Part shown: positions 55,801 to 64,000 of the stretch, in pieces | Position numbering within the stretch: position 1 is the first letter of the stretch | Layout of the letters: every line of letters starts with the position of its first letter | Assembly (NCBI GenBank): GCA_028641055.1 | Contig: CM054060.1 | Span: forward strand, 61,533,371-61,597,370 | From: Alopecurus myosuroides | Lineage: Eukaryota; Streptophyta; Magnoliopsida; Poales; Poaceae | Direction: 5' to 3' | Length of the DNA: 64,000 nt | Translations under genes and position numbers: made by a program | Notes under the pieces: generated by a model | Database searches by the model: none | What the model was told of the DNA's origin: nothing | What the model saw: only the letters and a program-made list of their open reading frames with translations

Positions 55801-56580
55801 TTATATTACCTCAATTTTGATAGACATAGTCCCAATCATAATAGTTTCATATTCTTTTTGTGGCACTAGAATGGGACAATAGAATTCTCCAATCTTGATG
55901 GTCTCAATATTTTCAATTGAGTTAAGACCATATTTATTATCAATATTCTTTGGAAAATAAACAGTATGTTCATTATCATTGACAATGAAAGTAACCTTCT
56001 CTTTATTACAATCAATAACAGCCCCTGCACTATTAAGAAAATGTCTTCCAAGAATAATAGACATATTTTCATCCATAGGCATTTCCGACACAACAAAGTC
56101 AGTTAAAATTAAACAGTTATCAACCTGGATAGGGACATCCTCGCAAATGCCAATAGGAATAGAAGTGGATTTATCAGCCATTTGCAAAGAGATATCAGTA
56201 GGAATCAATTTATCCAAACAATGTCTCTTATAAAGAGAGAGAGAGAGAGAGAGAGGCATAACACTAACTCCAGCACCAAGATCACATAAAGCAAATCTCA
56301 CATAATTATTTTTGATGGAGCAAGGAATGGTAGGAATACCTGGGTCTCCAAGCTTCTTAGGAATTTTACCATTGAAGGAATAATTAGTAAGCATAGTGGA
56401 AATTTCCTCATTAGGAATTTTCCTCTTATTAGTAACAATATCTTTCATATACTTGGAATAAGGAGGCAACTTAATAGCATTAGTCAAAGGAATTTGCAAG
56501 AAGAGAGATTTCATCCACTCACAAAATTTATTATAATGGTCTTCTTCTTTACCCTTGAGAGACTTACTAGAAAAAGGCAT
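55801..56580 (-). CDS. Athila-type gag-linked aspartic protease fragment
   Basis: The 259-residue frame contains IPCSIKNNYVRFALCDLGAGVSVMP, abbreviated here as the CDLGAGVSVMP active-site region. In Athila-lineage elements the protease flap region starts in just this way, with DLGA instead of the canonical DTGA/DSGA. Downstream, ILGRHFLNSAGAVID matches the second conserved block of retroviral-type proteases. A Ser/Leu alternation at 56233-56250 coincides with a (GA)n run and may be a slippage expansion. The frame stops at 55801 and no reverse transcriptase follows, so this is a relic of a larger polyprotein. Confidence 0.75.
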   Translation of the reverse strand: MPFSSKSLKGKEEDHYNKFCEWMKSLFLQIPLTNAIKLPPYSKYMKDIVTNKRKIPNEEISTMLTNYSFNGKIPKKLGDPGIPTIPCSIKNNYVRFALCDLGAGVSVMPLSLSLSLYKRHCLDKLIPTDISLQMADKSTSIPIGICEDVPIQVDNCLILTDFVVSEMPMDENMSIILGRHFLNSAGAVIDCNKEKVTFIVNDNEHTVYFPKNIDNKYGLNSIENIETIKIGEFYCPILVPQKEYETIMIGTMSIKIEVI

Positions 56581-56592
56581 AGGTTTTTGTGT

Positions 56593-56787
56593 CTAGGGTT
56601 CTCTTTCTTTACCATGCTTCCGAGAAGTAAAACATTCTTTATCATAATTTATGTTCTTAGGAGGGTTTTCAGGTTCTACTTCACTTTCTTCTTTATTTGA
56701 AGCACCATTTTTATCATTATCATTATCATGTTCATTACCACTCTCAGTTTCAGCAACATTAATTAAGGTACTTGTTCTACCAAGCAC
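56593..56787 (-). pseudogene. Remnant of the Athila-type gag C-terminus
   Basis: A short frame rich in Glu, Asn and Asp, ending in Lys/Arg, leads into the protease frame on the same strand. It begins inside LTR sequence, so its N-terminal part was created by the deletion junction near 56758. Confidence 0.5.
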
Positions 56788-57441
56788 CAGACCAAAGCAT
56801 TAACATACGATGGAAACATGTAATCCTCGAACTAGAGTCCATCCCCTCCGATATCCTAACCATGTCACCTTGGGGTCTCGGGTTTTGGACAATAATAAGT
56901 TTATACTACCAGTAGATACGATCCAAAACAACAATTATACTCATGAAAACATAACATGTTCAGACCTGAAATCATGGCACTCGGGCCCTAAGTGACAAGC
57001 ATTAAGCACTCCAAGTTGCAACAACGATAATAAACAACAATAGTGGATACTAGGCATCAAGAACTAACAATCACGTGATCTATTACATGATGAATCCCAT
57101 CCAATCCCTACCATCCCCTCTGCCTACAACAAGGAATTACTCACACATCAAAGGGGGAATCATGGAGGGTTGATTGAGAGGTGATGTCGATGATCTCCCT
57201 TCAATCCCCGTCCGGTAGGGTGTCAGAACAGGAACTTCTGTCTTCCGAACTAGGGTTTTGGGTGTCGGCGGAGTTGTGGATCTTTTTCGGGAAAATCCTT
57301 CGGGGGTACTGCGTTTCGGGGACGATGGAGTGTTATTGCCAAAGGGGATCGGGGGGAGGGGGTCCTAGGCCCCCTAGGGCCCAGCTGGTGCGGCCATAGG
57401 GGGCGTGGCCACCACCCTCCTGGGGGCCTAGTGGCCCCCTC
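56758..57441 (-). repeat. 5' LTR remnant of the Athila-type element
   Basis: It matches 51256-51955, for example AAGCATTAACATACG, ATGTAATCCTCGAACTAGAG and AAGTGACAAGCATTAAGCAC. It lacks the first ~490 bases of the plus-strand LTR and is cut at 57441 by the start of another LTR. Confidence 0.85.
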
Positions 57442-58232
57442 TGAAAGCGCATGGTTCCCCCATATGTGGTTTTGGTAATTAATGACAATCCTTATGGACT
57501 AATGTTTGCATTGAGTTATCCTTGTAGATCTTGTCCATAGGAAATAATGGAGTTCATGTGTTGAACTCTATTAGCTTCCTTGATTGCCATTGTTATATTC
57601 ATGGATTTATATGAAGAATGGTCATGGTTTGAGTTGAGCTTATTGCTAGTTTGTCTTGAAGAAAAAGGATTAGGTGATCTTTAATTATCATCTTCAAGAC
57701 ATCATCTTTAGAAGTAAGAAGCAAAGATACAAGGTTGATCAAGAAAGCGATCAACACACAAAGCTACAAGTTGTACCAAGTGGGATTGTGTATCTCATGG
57801 TATGGTAAGCATTTGTCAATATAGCGTTGTGAACTAACCCATGATATGTGTGTGTCGCATCTCTATGTGTGGTTAGGTATCTTTCCATGGGCATGAACCA
57901 AAAGGAAGATTTCATATAGCCCATGGTCTATGTCGTCGTCAAGCGGTGTTTGTCATCTAGCTTGACGTGGAAGCTCAAGTGAAGCATCTAGAAGATATCC
58001 TATGCTTGATGCTTGCCACCCTTTTGGAGATTGTGGCCTTGTGAATATTTGCCGAAGGGTCTCTCCCATAATGGTGTATGGGGGAGCAACTTGCAAGTCT
58101 TCATCAAGCGGAGTTTGTGCTAGCAAGTGCAATCAAGAAAGAAGATCCAACTTGAGAGAGTCAAGATCGTCATCATCTAGCTCAAGTGGTGTCGTGGTGG
58201 TGTCACGGCAGATGCCATGGGATGGCTAAAGA
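57442..58232 (+). mobile_element. Fragment of another LTR, start TGAAAGCGCATGG
   Basis: The stretch begins with a plausible LTR start, TGAAAGCGCATGGTTCCCCC, and includes GGTTTTGGTAATTAATGACA, a sequence common in Triticeae LTRs. It has no coding content. It is interrupted at 58233 by the Gypsy LTR. Confidence 0.5.
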
Positions 58233-59089
58233 TGTGGGGACGATGGACGCTGGAGGTGTCCGGGGAGGGATCACGCGACGAGTAGCCGCGTGAGGTAAGA
58301 TCCACACAACACAAACAACACGATGTACCCAGGTTCAGGGCCCTCGTGAGGAGGTAAAACCCCTACTCCTGCCTTTCTCTATGTATTGCTATATGTCACC
58401 GAGTAGCTCACAGTACAAGGAATGATGTTCACCGAGTAGCCTCTCTATGCTCCCGAGTAGAGCTAGGTCAAGAACTTAGGGTTTCTAGGGTTTCCTCTCA
58501 ATGTCTCCCAGCGTGCCTCGCGCAGGAGGCGGCGGGGCACCTTATATACACGGTGCCCAGCCGGATACGTCCAAATCCTAGACAAGTGTCGACATAGTGT
58601 TCACATGTCCTTTCTCCGAGTACGGCCTGACAGCTTTGGTCGTTGGTCTTGGCCGCTTCTGTAAAGTCGTTGGGCAAAACTAGGGGACAGACTGGTATCA
58701 CTGTACCTAGTCACAGAGTAGGCCCCCCTTATCCTGCCACCGACTGCTTCCATGCTGTCACTGTCAGGCAGGCCGTCCCCACGTGAACAGTAGTTCGAAT
58801 GCTGCCAAGTACGGACCCAGGATACGCGGGATCCTGTGTCAGAACGGCTCTTTTGACTTCCTGCCCGAGTAGTTTCCCGCCAAAGGTTCCCGCCAATTGT
58901 ACTCGGGCCAAACCTTCTACTCGACATGGTAGAAACTGGTTGATATCTCCTTCTGGTCATCTTGAGGTGAGACCGGGTAGCAGTCGACCGGGTAGCGAGT
59001 ACCCAGTAGTCGGCTACTCGGCCAAACCTCTCTTCTGTAAGCGGTTTTTACCACCTGTCTTTACCCTACTCGGGGGTAACCCCCCGACA
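58233..59089 (-). repeat. Gypsy LTR (3' LTR position), reverse orientation
   Basis: On the minus strand the LTR starts TGTCGGGGGGTTACCCCCGA at 59089 and ends ...CGTCCCCACA at 58233, about 857 bp. A minus-strand TATA box (TATATAAG, 58548-58541) precedes a leader ending in the ATGTACCC...GTGTTGTGTG region usual for U5. CCGAGTAG/CTACTCGG motifs recur through it. GCTTCGGGGACTGC just outside 59089 resembles a polypurine tract, so the internal domain lies to the right and the element runs right to left. Confidence 0.65.
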
Positions 59090-59697
59090 GCAGTCCCCGA
59101 AGCTGGTTGAGCCTTGCGAACTTGTTCACTAGGCTCTGCCAGCTTAAAACCAGCCTTTGCATCCGAGTAGCACTTGCTTTCTACTCTGTATCCGAGTAAA
59201 AAGACTTAGCGAAATTTCGCAAACTGAGCCTCTGCAGCGTAGAGCAATATCCAGCCCTTCACGCAGGCATTGCCTACGTGTCAAGCATCCACGAGCTTGT
59301 CGTTTGGTTGCCCAGGACACGACGCCACGTGTCCAGTTTTCACGCCGTGGGCCCACCGGCCGTCATGTCCCATCACGCGCATTTACTGGCCACGATCATG
59401 TAGTGGGATCCAATGCGGCCGTTACGCGCGCGGTTCCCGCGTGTGTGCGTTTCTAGCCGGCCACAGGACCCACCACACGCCACAATTGATCCCACTCCCG
59501 TAGCGGTAACGGTAATCTCGCCGAGGAGGTATAAATACCTCCGCGGTAACTTCCTTTTCCCCTTCCCTGCTCATTTCCTCTTCTTCCTCCCGTTCTTCTC
59601 TGCCACCGAGCGCTCCGCCGCCGCGCTAGCCTCTGCGCCGCCGCGGACTCGCTCCACCTCCAACCTCGCTTGATTTCCGATTCTTCCACTCGCAACC
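59090..59697 (+). promoter_or_regulatory. Promoter and 5' UTR of the antisense retrotransposon gene
   Basis: A TATA box (TATAAATA) at 59530-59537 is followed by a pyrimidine-rich leader, giving a likely start near 59565 and a 5' UTR of about 135 bases before ATG 59698. CGAGTAG motifs shared with the LTR continue to about 59200. Confidence 0.6.
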
Positions 59698-62600
59698 ATG
59701 GCTAAGTCCTGCTGGGCCGGTTCCTCCATCACCCAATCCAACCTCGCCTGGCTCGTGAACGAGAGAAGAGTTCCCCCCGGCGTGGAGTGCCGGGCTCCTG
59801 ACGACGAGATCGTGCCCGAGCCCAGGGATGGAGAGCGCGTGGTGTTCATGTCCCACTTCGAGCGCGGGTTCGGGCTGCCGGCGTCGGACTTCATGCGTAA
59901 GTTCCTGAACCACTTCGGGCTGCAGATGCACCATCTGCCGCCCAATGCAGTTGTTTTCCTCGCATACCACGCCGTGGTGTGCGAGGCTTTTCTCGGCATC
60001 AGGCCCACCGTGGAGACGTGGCTCCGCTACTTCCACCTCCGCCAACAATCTGCCGGGAAGAAGGACAGCGCGGGCGTTCCTCGCGCCACCGACGTCGGCT
60101 GTGCCATGATGGTGCAGCGGAACGGCACGAACCACCCCCGTATCCAGGGGCTGGATTCCTGCCGAATGTGGCAGCAAACGTTCTTCTACGTGAGGAACGT
60201 TGCCGCCGCTGATGGAGCCCCCGTCGACGATCGGATCAATCTGCCCCCTTGGAGCAAGCGTGCTCCACTCGGGTCGAATTGGAAGGAGAAGCCCGTCAAC
60301 GACGAGATCGCCACCGAGATAGAGACGCAACTCGGCTGGCTGAAGACGCATGGCCTCCGGAATGACGATCCAGTGGCGTGCTGGATCAAACGCCGGGTGC
60401 TCCCTCTGCAGGAGCGATGCCACCTCATGTGTTACATGGGAGGGCCTCGCGATTGCACCAGGACTACCACCGTCGAGATCGACGACGCTGACGTTCCCCG
60501 GCTTGCCAGGAACATTCTGAAGACCGGCCTCAACGAGAAGTGGCGGTACGGGTTCGTTCCGTTCAGCCGCAGGACTCCAATCTTACGGGTATGTCTCCCT
60601 TACTCTGTTTTCGTCTCTGCCTTCCGAGTAGATAGCTTATCTTTTCGCCTCGACTAGCAATCACCTTGTGCACCGAGTAGGACACTTAGCTAAATCGCCT
60701 TAGGCTTAGTGTGCTTTGTGCTTGCACGCCTCGTCGAGTAGGAAACTTAGAAAAAAGCCTGGGCTTAGTGTGCTTCGTGGGTGCACGCCTACCCGAGTAG
60801 AGTTCTATTCTGGTACTCGGCTAACTCGTGATCCTTCTCTGCCTTTCAGACTCTTACTCGCCAGCTCACTGAAAGCAGCGAGGTCCTCGAGGAGAACTGG
60901 TCCAAGGATCGCGAGGAGGATGATCTACCTCCCTCTGATGACGCGGAGCAGAGCAGCCCCGTTCCCGAGAAGCGCGACGTCCTCAACACTTGGTCGGATG
61001 AAGGCTCTCACGGTACTGTTATCTTTATCCCGTTTGTTTCTGAAGAACATCAACCTCTTGCGTTGCTGTTTCTGATTCTTCCTTCTTCTCCCTTGAATTT
61101 CTCAGACGAGGCCGCTGCGGAGGAGGACGACGAGGATGAGGACGAGAACAAGGGCGATGCGCCCCTTGTCGTCAAGCCTCTGTCGGTTGCCCCCCCCGAA
61201 ACTCGCAAACGGACAGGCGGCGAAGCACGAGCGCCCCCTGCCAAGAAGAAGAAGAAGCCCGCCGAGGAGGGAGAGACCCCCGAGAAGAAGAAACCCACCA
61301 AGCTCACCACGAAGAGAAAGAGGAAACAGCTCTCTTCCACTACCGCGTAAGCTTCCTTCCCAGTCGTCTTACTTCTCGCGCAGTACCATTTTCCCCATTT
61401 TCTTCCGCTTCCTGATTCCCTTCTCCTCTTTCCACAGAGCTCCCCTGGACGTGAACGCCGCTTGCGCGTCCGGCCAAGCCAAGGAAACCCCAATTCCTCT
61501 GATCAACGTCGATGACGACGAGGAGGACAACACTGCCCACGCTGCTGCCGCCAACGCACCGATCACTTCTGCTCAGGGAGCAGGATCCGAAGCGGCAGCT
61601 CAGGGCGCTGCCGTCCACCCCGAAAGATCACCTTCTCCTCCGGCTAGCAATGCCGAGGAGATCCGAGACCATGATATGCAAGACACTGCCGCCCCCGAGC
61701 GGCCTGAAGCAGAACCAGAGCAAACCAGCACAGAGGCTGGTGCACGAGACAATCTTGCTGTCGAGCAGCAAGTAGGAGACAACGCCGCTGCGGATGCCAC
61801 CGTCACGGATGCTTATCCGTTGCCAGGCGGCGCTCCGAGTAGCGCCCAGCTAGAGACTGCGCTGGGTGACGGGTCTGCAGCGCCACCAACTGTGCAAGAC
61901 CCTACACCGCCGACATCTTCCTTGTCGCCACAGGGTAAGAACACACCCAGCCCTCCTGGGCGAGTAACCAGGCAACGGGCCCTTGATGCTCTGAGGGATT
62001 ACTGCTCCGAGAAGGGCCCTTCTGAGAAGGAGGCTGCCGATAAGGTGGCTGCTGAGGAGGCCAAGGCCAAGGAGAAGGCCGCCGAGAAGGCCAAAGCCGA
62101 GAAAGAAACTGCTGAGAGAGCCAAGGCCGAGCAGAAGAAGCTCAGGGCTGAACAGAAGAAAGCCGAGAAGCGAGCTGCCGAGGAAGCAGTCGCCGAGAAG
62201 GCAAAGGCCAAAACTGAGGGGAAGAAACCCGAGGACCCCGAGAAGCAGAAGATCGAGAAGGAGCAGAGGAAGGAAAGGGCCAGAGAGCAAGGCGCATCTG
62301 CAGGCGGAGCACTCGTGATCCGCGACTCCGGCCCAATTCCTGCTGCGCTCTCTGCGGGCGCTCGCGCTGCTGGTCAGCCCTGCTACCCGGAATACATGAT
62401 TGAGGTTAGCCACCAACATAGCATTGGTTTCCCTCCCCAAGATAAAGCTGTAGCTATTCAGAAGGGGAGGAAAGCTGTAGCCAGGATTACTCCTCCCTTC
62501 GATCCAGCCCAGAACAAGCCCATCAATATTGCTTCTCGGGGAGTCCAAGACAAGCCAATAACCTCCAAGGGTCTTGAGCAGGTACTGGACACTGTCGGCT

Positions 62601-64000
62601 ACATCAGCGCCAAGTGGGACAGCGCTGTTCTTGGAGAGGAGAAGTGGCACGGCTTGACTCTTGGCTCCGTCGACCACTACCGCGTGGAGTGGAACAAGAT
62701 CGACTTGGGACACCAGCCCATGTCCGTCTCCACCGATACCGCCACCCTCGCAGCCAAGATGTTCTTGCATCGCAAGAATGCCGAGGATATCGAACAGAGC
62801 TACGCAGTAAGTCTTTTGGCCTTTTCCGAGTTGAATTTTCTTCTCTTCTACTCGCCTTTCTTCTTTCTCACCATCACTCCCAGTCCCCGAGATTTGGGAC
62901 GAGTAGGTGGATACTCTCCGAGTAGCCTCCTACTCGGGCCAAATCTTCTCTGCTTTGCCTAACTCATTTTCTTCTCGGTTTTCAGGATACCGTTCTCAAG
63001 CGGACCAATTTGTACCGCATCCTTCTCTGGAACCACTCCATCGCCAGGAGGCGCATCACCGCACTGGAGAAAGAGAAGGCAGATGCCGAGGCCGCAAGCA
63101 AGAACGCCAAAGAGAGCAGCCAGCAGCTGGCTGAAGTGCAGGGTAGGCCTTTTAGCTACGCGGTTTCTGCGTTTTATTTTTACGCCCGCTCCTGCTTTCT
63201 TTGGCCCTAACCTTTCCTTCTCTGCAGCTAACCTGAAAGCCCTAGTCGACGAGCACGAGAAGTGCCGTGCTTTTGTGACAGACGCCGAGGCCACCATAAA
63301 GAGACTTGAAGGTGAGCTTGCTGTTTACTCGGTTCTGTATTAAGTCTGTTTCCTGTTTTACTTCTCGGCTAACCTTATCAATCTCTTCGCAGAAGATCAC
63401 AAGTCATTTGCTGAGGCGCACCAAGATTGCATCAAGCCAGCAGAGGTGGAGAAACAGCTGTCTGACCAGACCATCGCTCTTGTGAAGGACCACACCACCG
63501 AGATGGAATCCCTGCAGCTCCGACTTCAGCAAGCACTCCAGGACGCTGTGAAGATTGGCGCCGAGAGGGACGCGGCCATCGCCGAGAAAGCCAAGGCCGA
63601 GACCACTTTCAAGGCCAAGGAGAGGGCCCTCGAGTCTGAATGCGAAACTCTGAAGAAAACCAATGCCAATCTCTTCGCTCAGATGACCACTCTTCGCGGA
63701 ATCCAAGACAAACGTATTGGCAACGAGGAGTCCTGGAAATCCAAGCTGCAGCAGCTGTGCCGCCAATTGAGGGGTAAGTTTTCTTCTTCCCTGCATCCTC
63801 TCTTCTCGGTCTTTCTCTTCTCGGTTTCCCTTTTCTCGGTTTTTGAAGTTGCCATTTGCTATTTCAGATATCTGGCCTGCTCTCGATTCCACATCTGCGC
63901 CTACTCTGGCCACAAACCGAGCGCTTCGCCTTTCGAAGGGCGAGGAGGCAGATACTAGTTCTGAGATCGAGGACGTCTTGCTGGTGCTCAAAAGCTTCTT
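59698..64000 (+). CDS. Spliced antisense gene of a Gypsy element: Transposase_28-like N-terminus plus coiled coil (partial at window end)
   Basis: I read eight exons: 59698-60588, 60850-61012, 61106-61346, 61438-62806, 62986-63142, 63228-63311, 63393-63773 and 63868 to beyond 64000. All junctions are GT-AG, usually with CTTCTCGG-rich tracts before the acceptor, and keep one open frame of about 1139 residues so far. Exon 1 resembles the 'putative gypsy type transposon' family (Transposase_28): WLVNERRVPP, FMSHFERGFGLP, FMRKFLNHFGLQMHHLPPNA and FLGIRPTVETWLRYF. The next part is acidic, then Lys-rich with a KKKKKP nuclear-signal-like cluster near 61240. Exon 4 contains an AKAKEKAAEKAKAEKE-type charged helix at 62030-62290. 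Exons 5-7 continue as coiled coil. It runs opposite to the LTR that borders it at 59089. The molecular function is unknown. Confidence 0.78.

Larger units (their letters stand above)
50766..57441 (-). mobile_element. Internally deleted Athila-type Gypsy retrotransposon
   Basis: Read on the minus strand: a 5' LTR remnant (56758-57441), the gag end and protease (55801-56787), an ATHILA ORF-1-like region (54290-55440), a long AT-rich 3' region, a polypurine tract, and the 3' LTR (50766-52160). Reverse transcriptase, RNase H and integrase are missing between protease and ORF-1. The primer binding site and about 0.5 kb of the 5' LTR are missing too. The right edge is cut by another LTR at 57442. 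Confidence 0.8.

Noticed and set aside
1..64000. CRISPR arrays, bacterial operons, rRNA or organellar genes
   Set aside because: No spacer-repeat arrays, Shine-Dalgarno-led gene clusters or RNA genes were recognised; the content is that of a grass nuclear genome.

Overview
This window is nuclear DNA of a grass, most likely a Triticeae or other large-genome Pooideae species. The evidence is a spliced plant separase gene, a plant DUF1644 zinc-finger gene, a BARE/WIS/Angela-like Copia LTR start, Stowaway-type MITEs, a LINE, an Athila-type Gypsy element and a Gypsy element carrying a spliced antisense gene. No bacterial, organellar, tRNA, rRNA or CRISPR features were seen. Species, chromosome and named transposon families cannot be fixed without a database search.

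Layout. 1-18331: a Gypsy-type element on the minus strand with ~4.0-kb LTRs and an internal domain of only ~0.5 kb. Its left LTR is split by a complete ~12.04-kb Copia element (1289-13329) of SIRE/Maximus-like structure, with gag, pol and an extra spliced ORF. The 5-bp target duplication TCGTG is visible, and the other LTR (near 17830) preserves the empty site. 18332-20075: a BARE/WIS-like Copia LTR in reverse. 20076-22145: unassigned DNA, then a GC-rich block holding a higher-order minisatellite.

22670-35036: the main host gene, separase (ESP), plus strand. I assign 27 exons that join in frame to 2233 residues, with the catalytic His and Cys in the last two exons. 36229-37269 (minus, convergent): an intact DUF1644 zinc-finger protein gene with a predicted 2.36-kb 5'-UTR intron. 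This ~17-kb gene island carries only small MITEs and short tandem duplications.

40625-64000: repeats again. In order these are a Harbinger-like element with TTA target duplication; a decayed, 5'-truncated LINE (minus); a ~1.14-kb non-LTR element flanked by an 8-bp target duplication; a long-TIR element with a nested Stowaway-like MITE; another MITE; an internally deleted Athila-type Gypsy element (minus); a fragment of another LTR; and the start of a Gypsy element whose LTR points leftward. Just inside that LTR, and antisense to it, is a spliced gene (59698 to beyond the window end) encoding a Transposase_28-like N-terminus followed by Lys/Glu/Ala coiled coil.

The two most interesting items are both accessory genes inside retrotransposons: the antisense multi-exon gene at 59698-64000, and the spliced, putatively nuclear accessory protein of the Copia element (9516-11335). 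All splice models were made by eye from GT-AG sites and reading-frame continuity.
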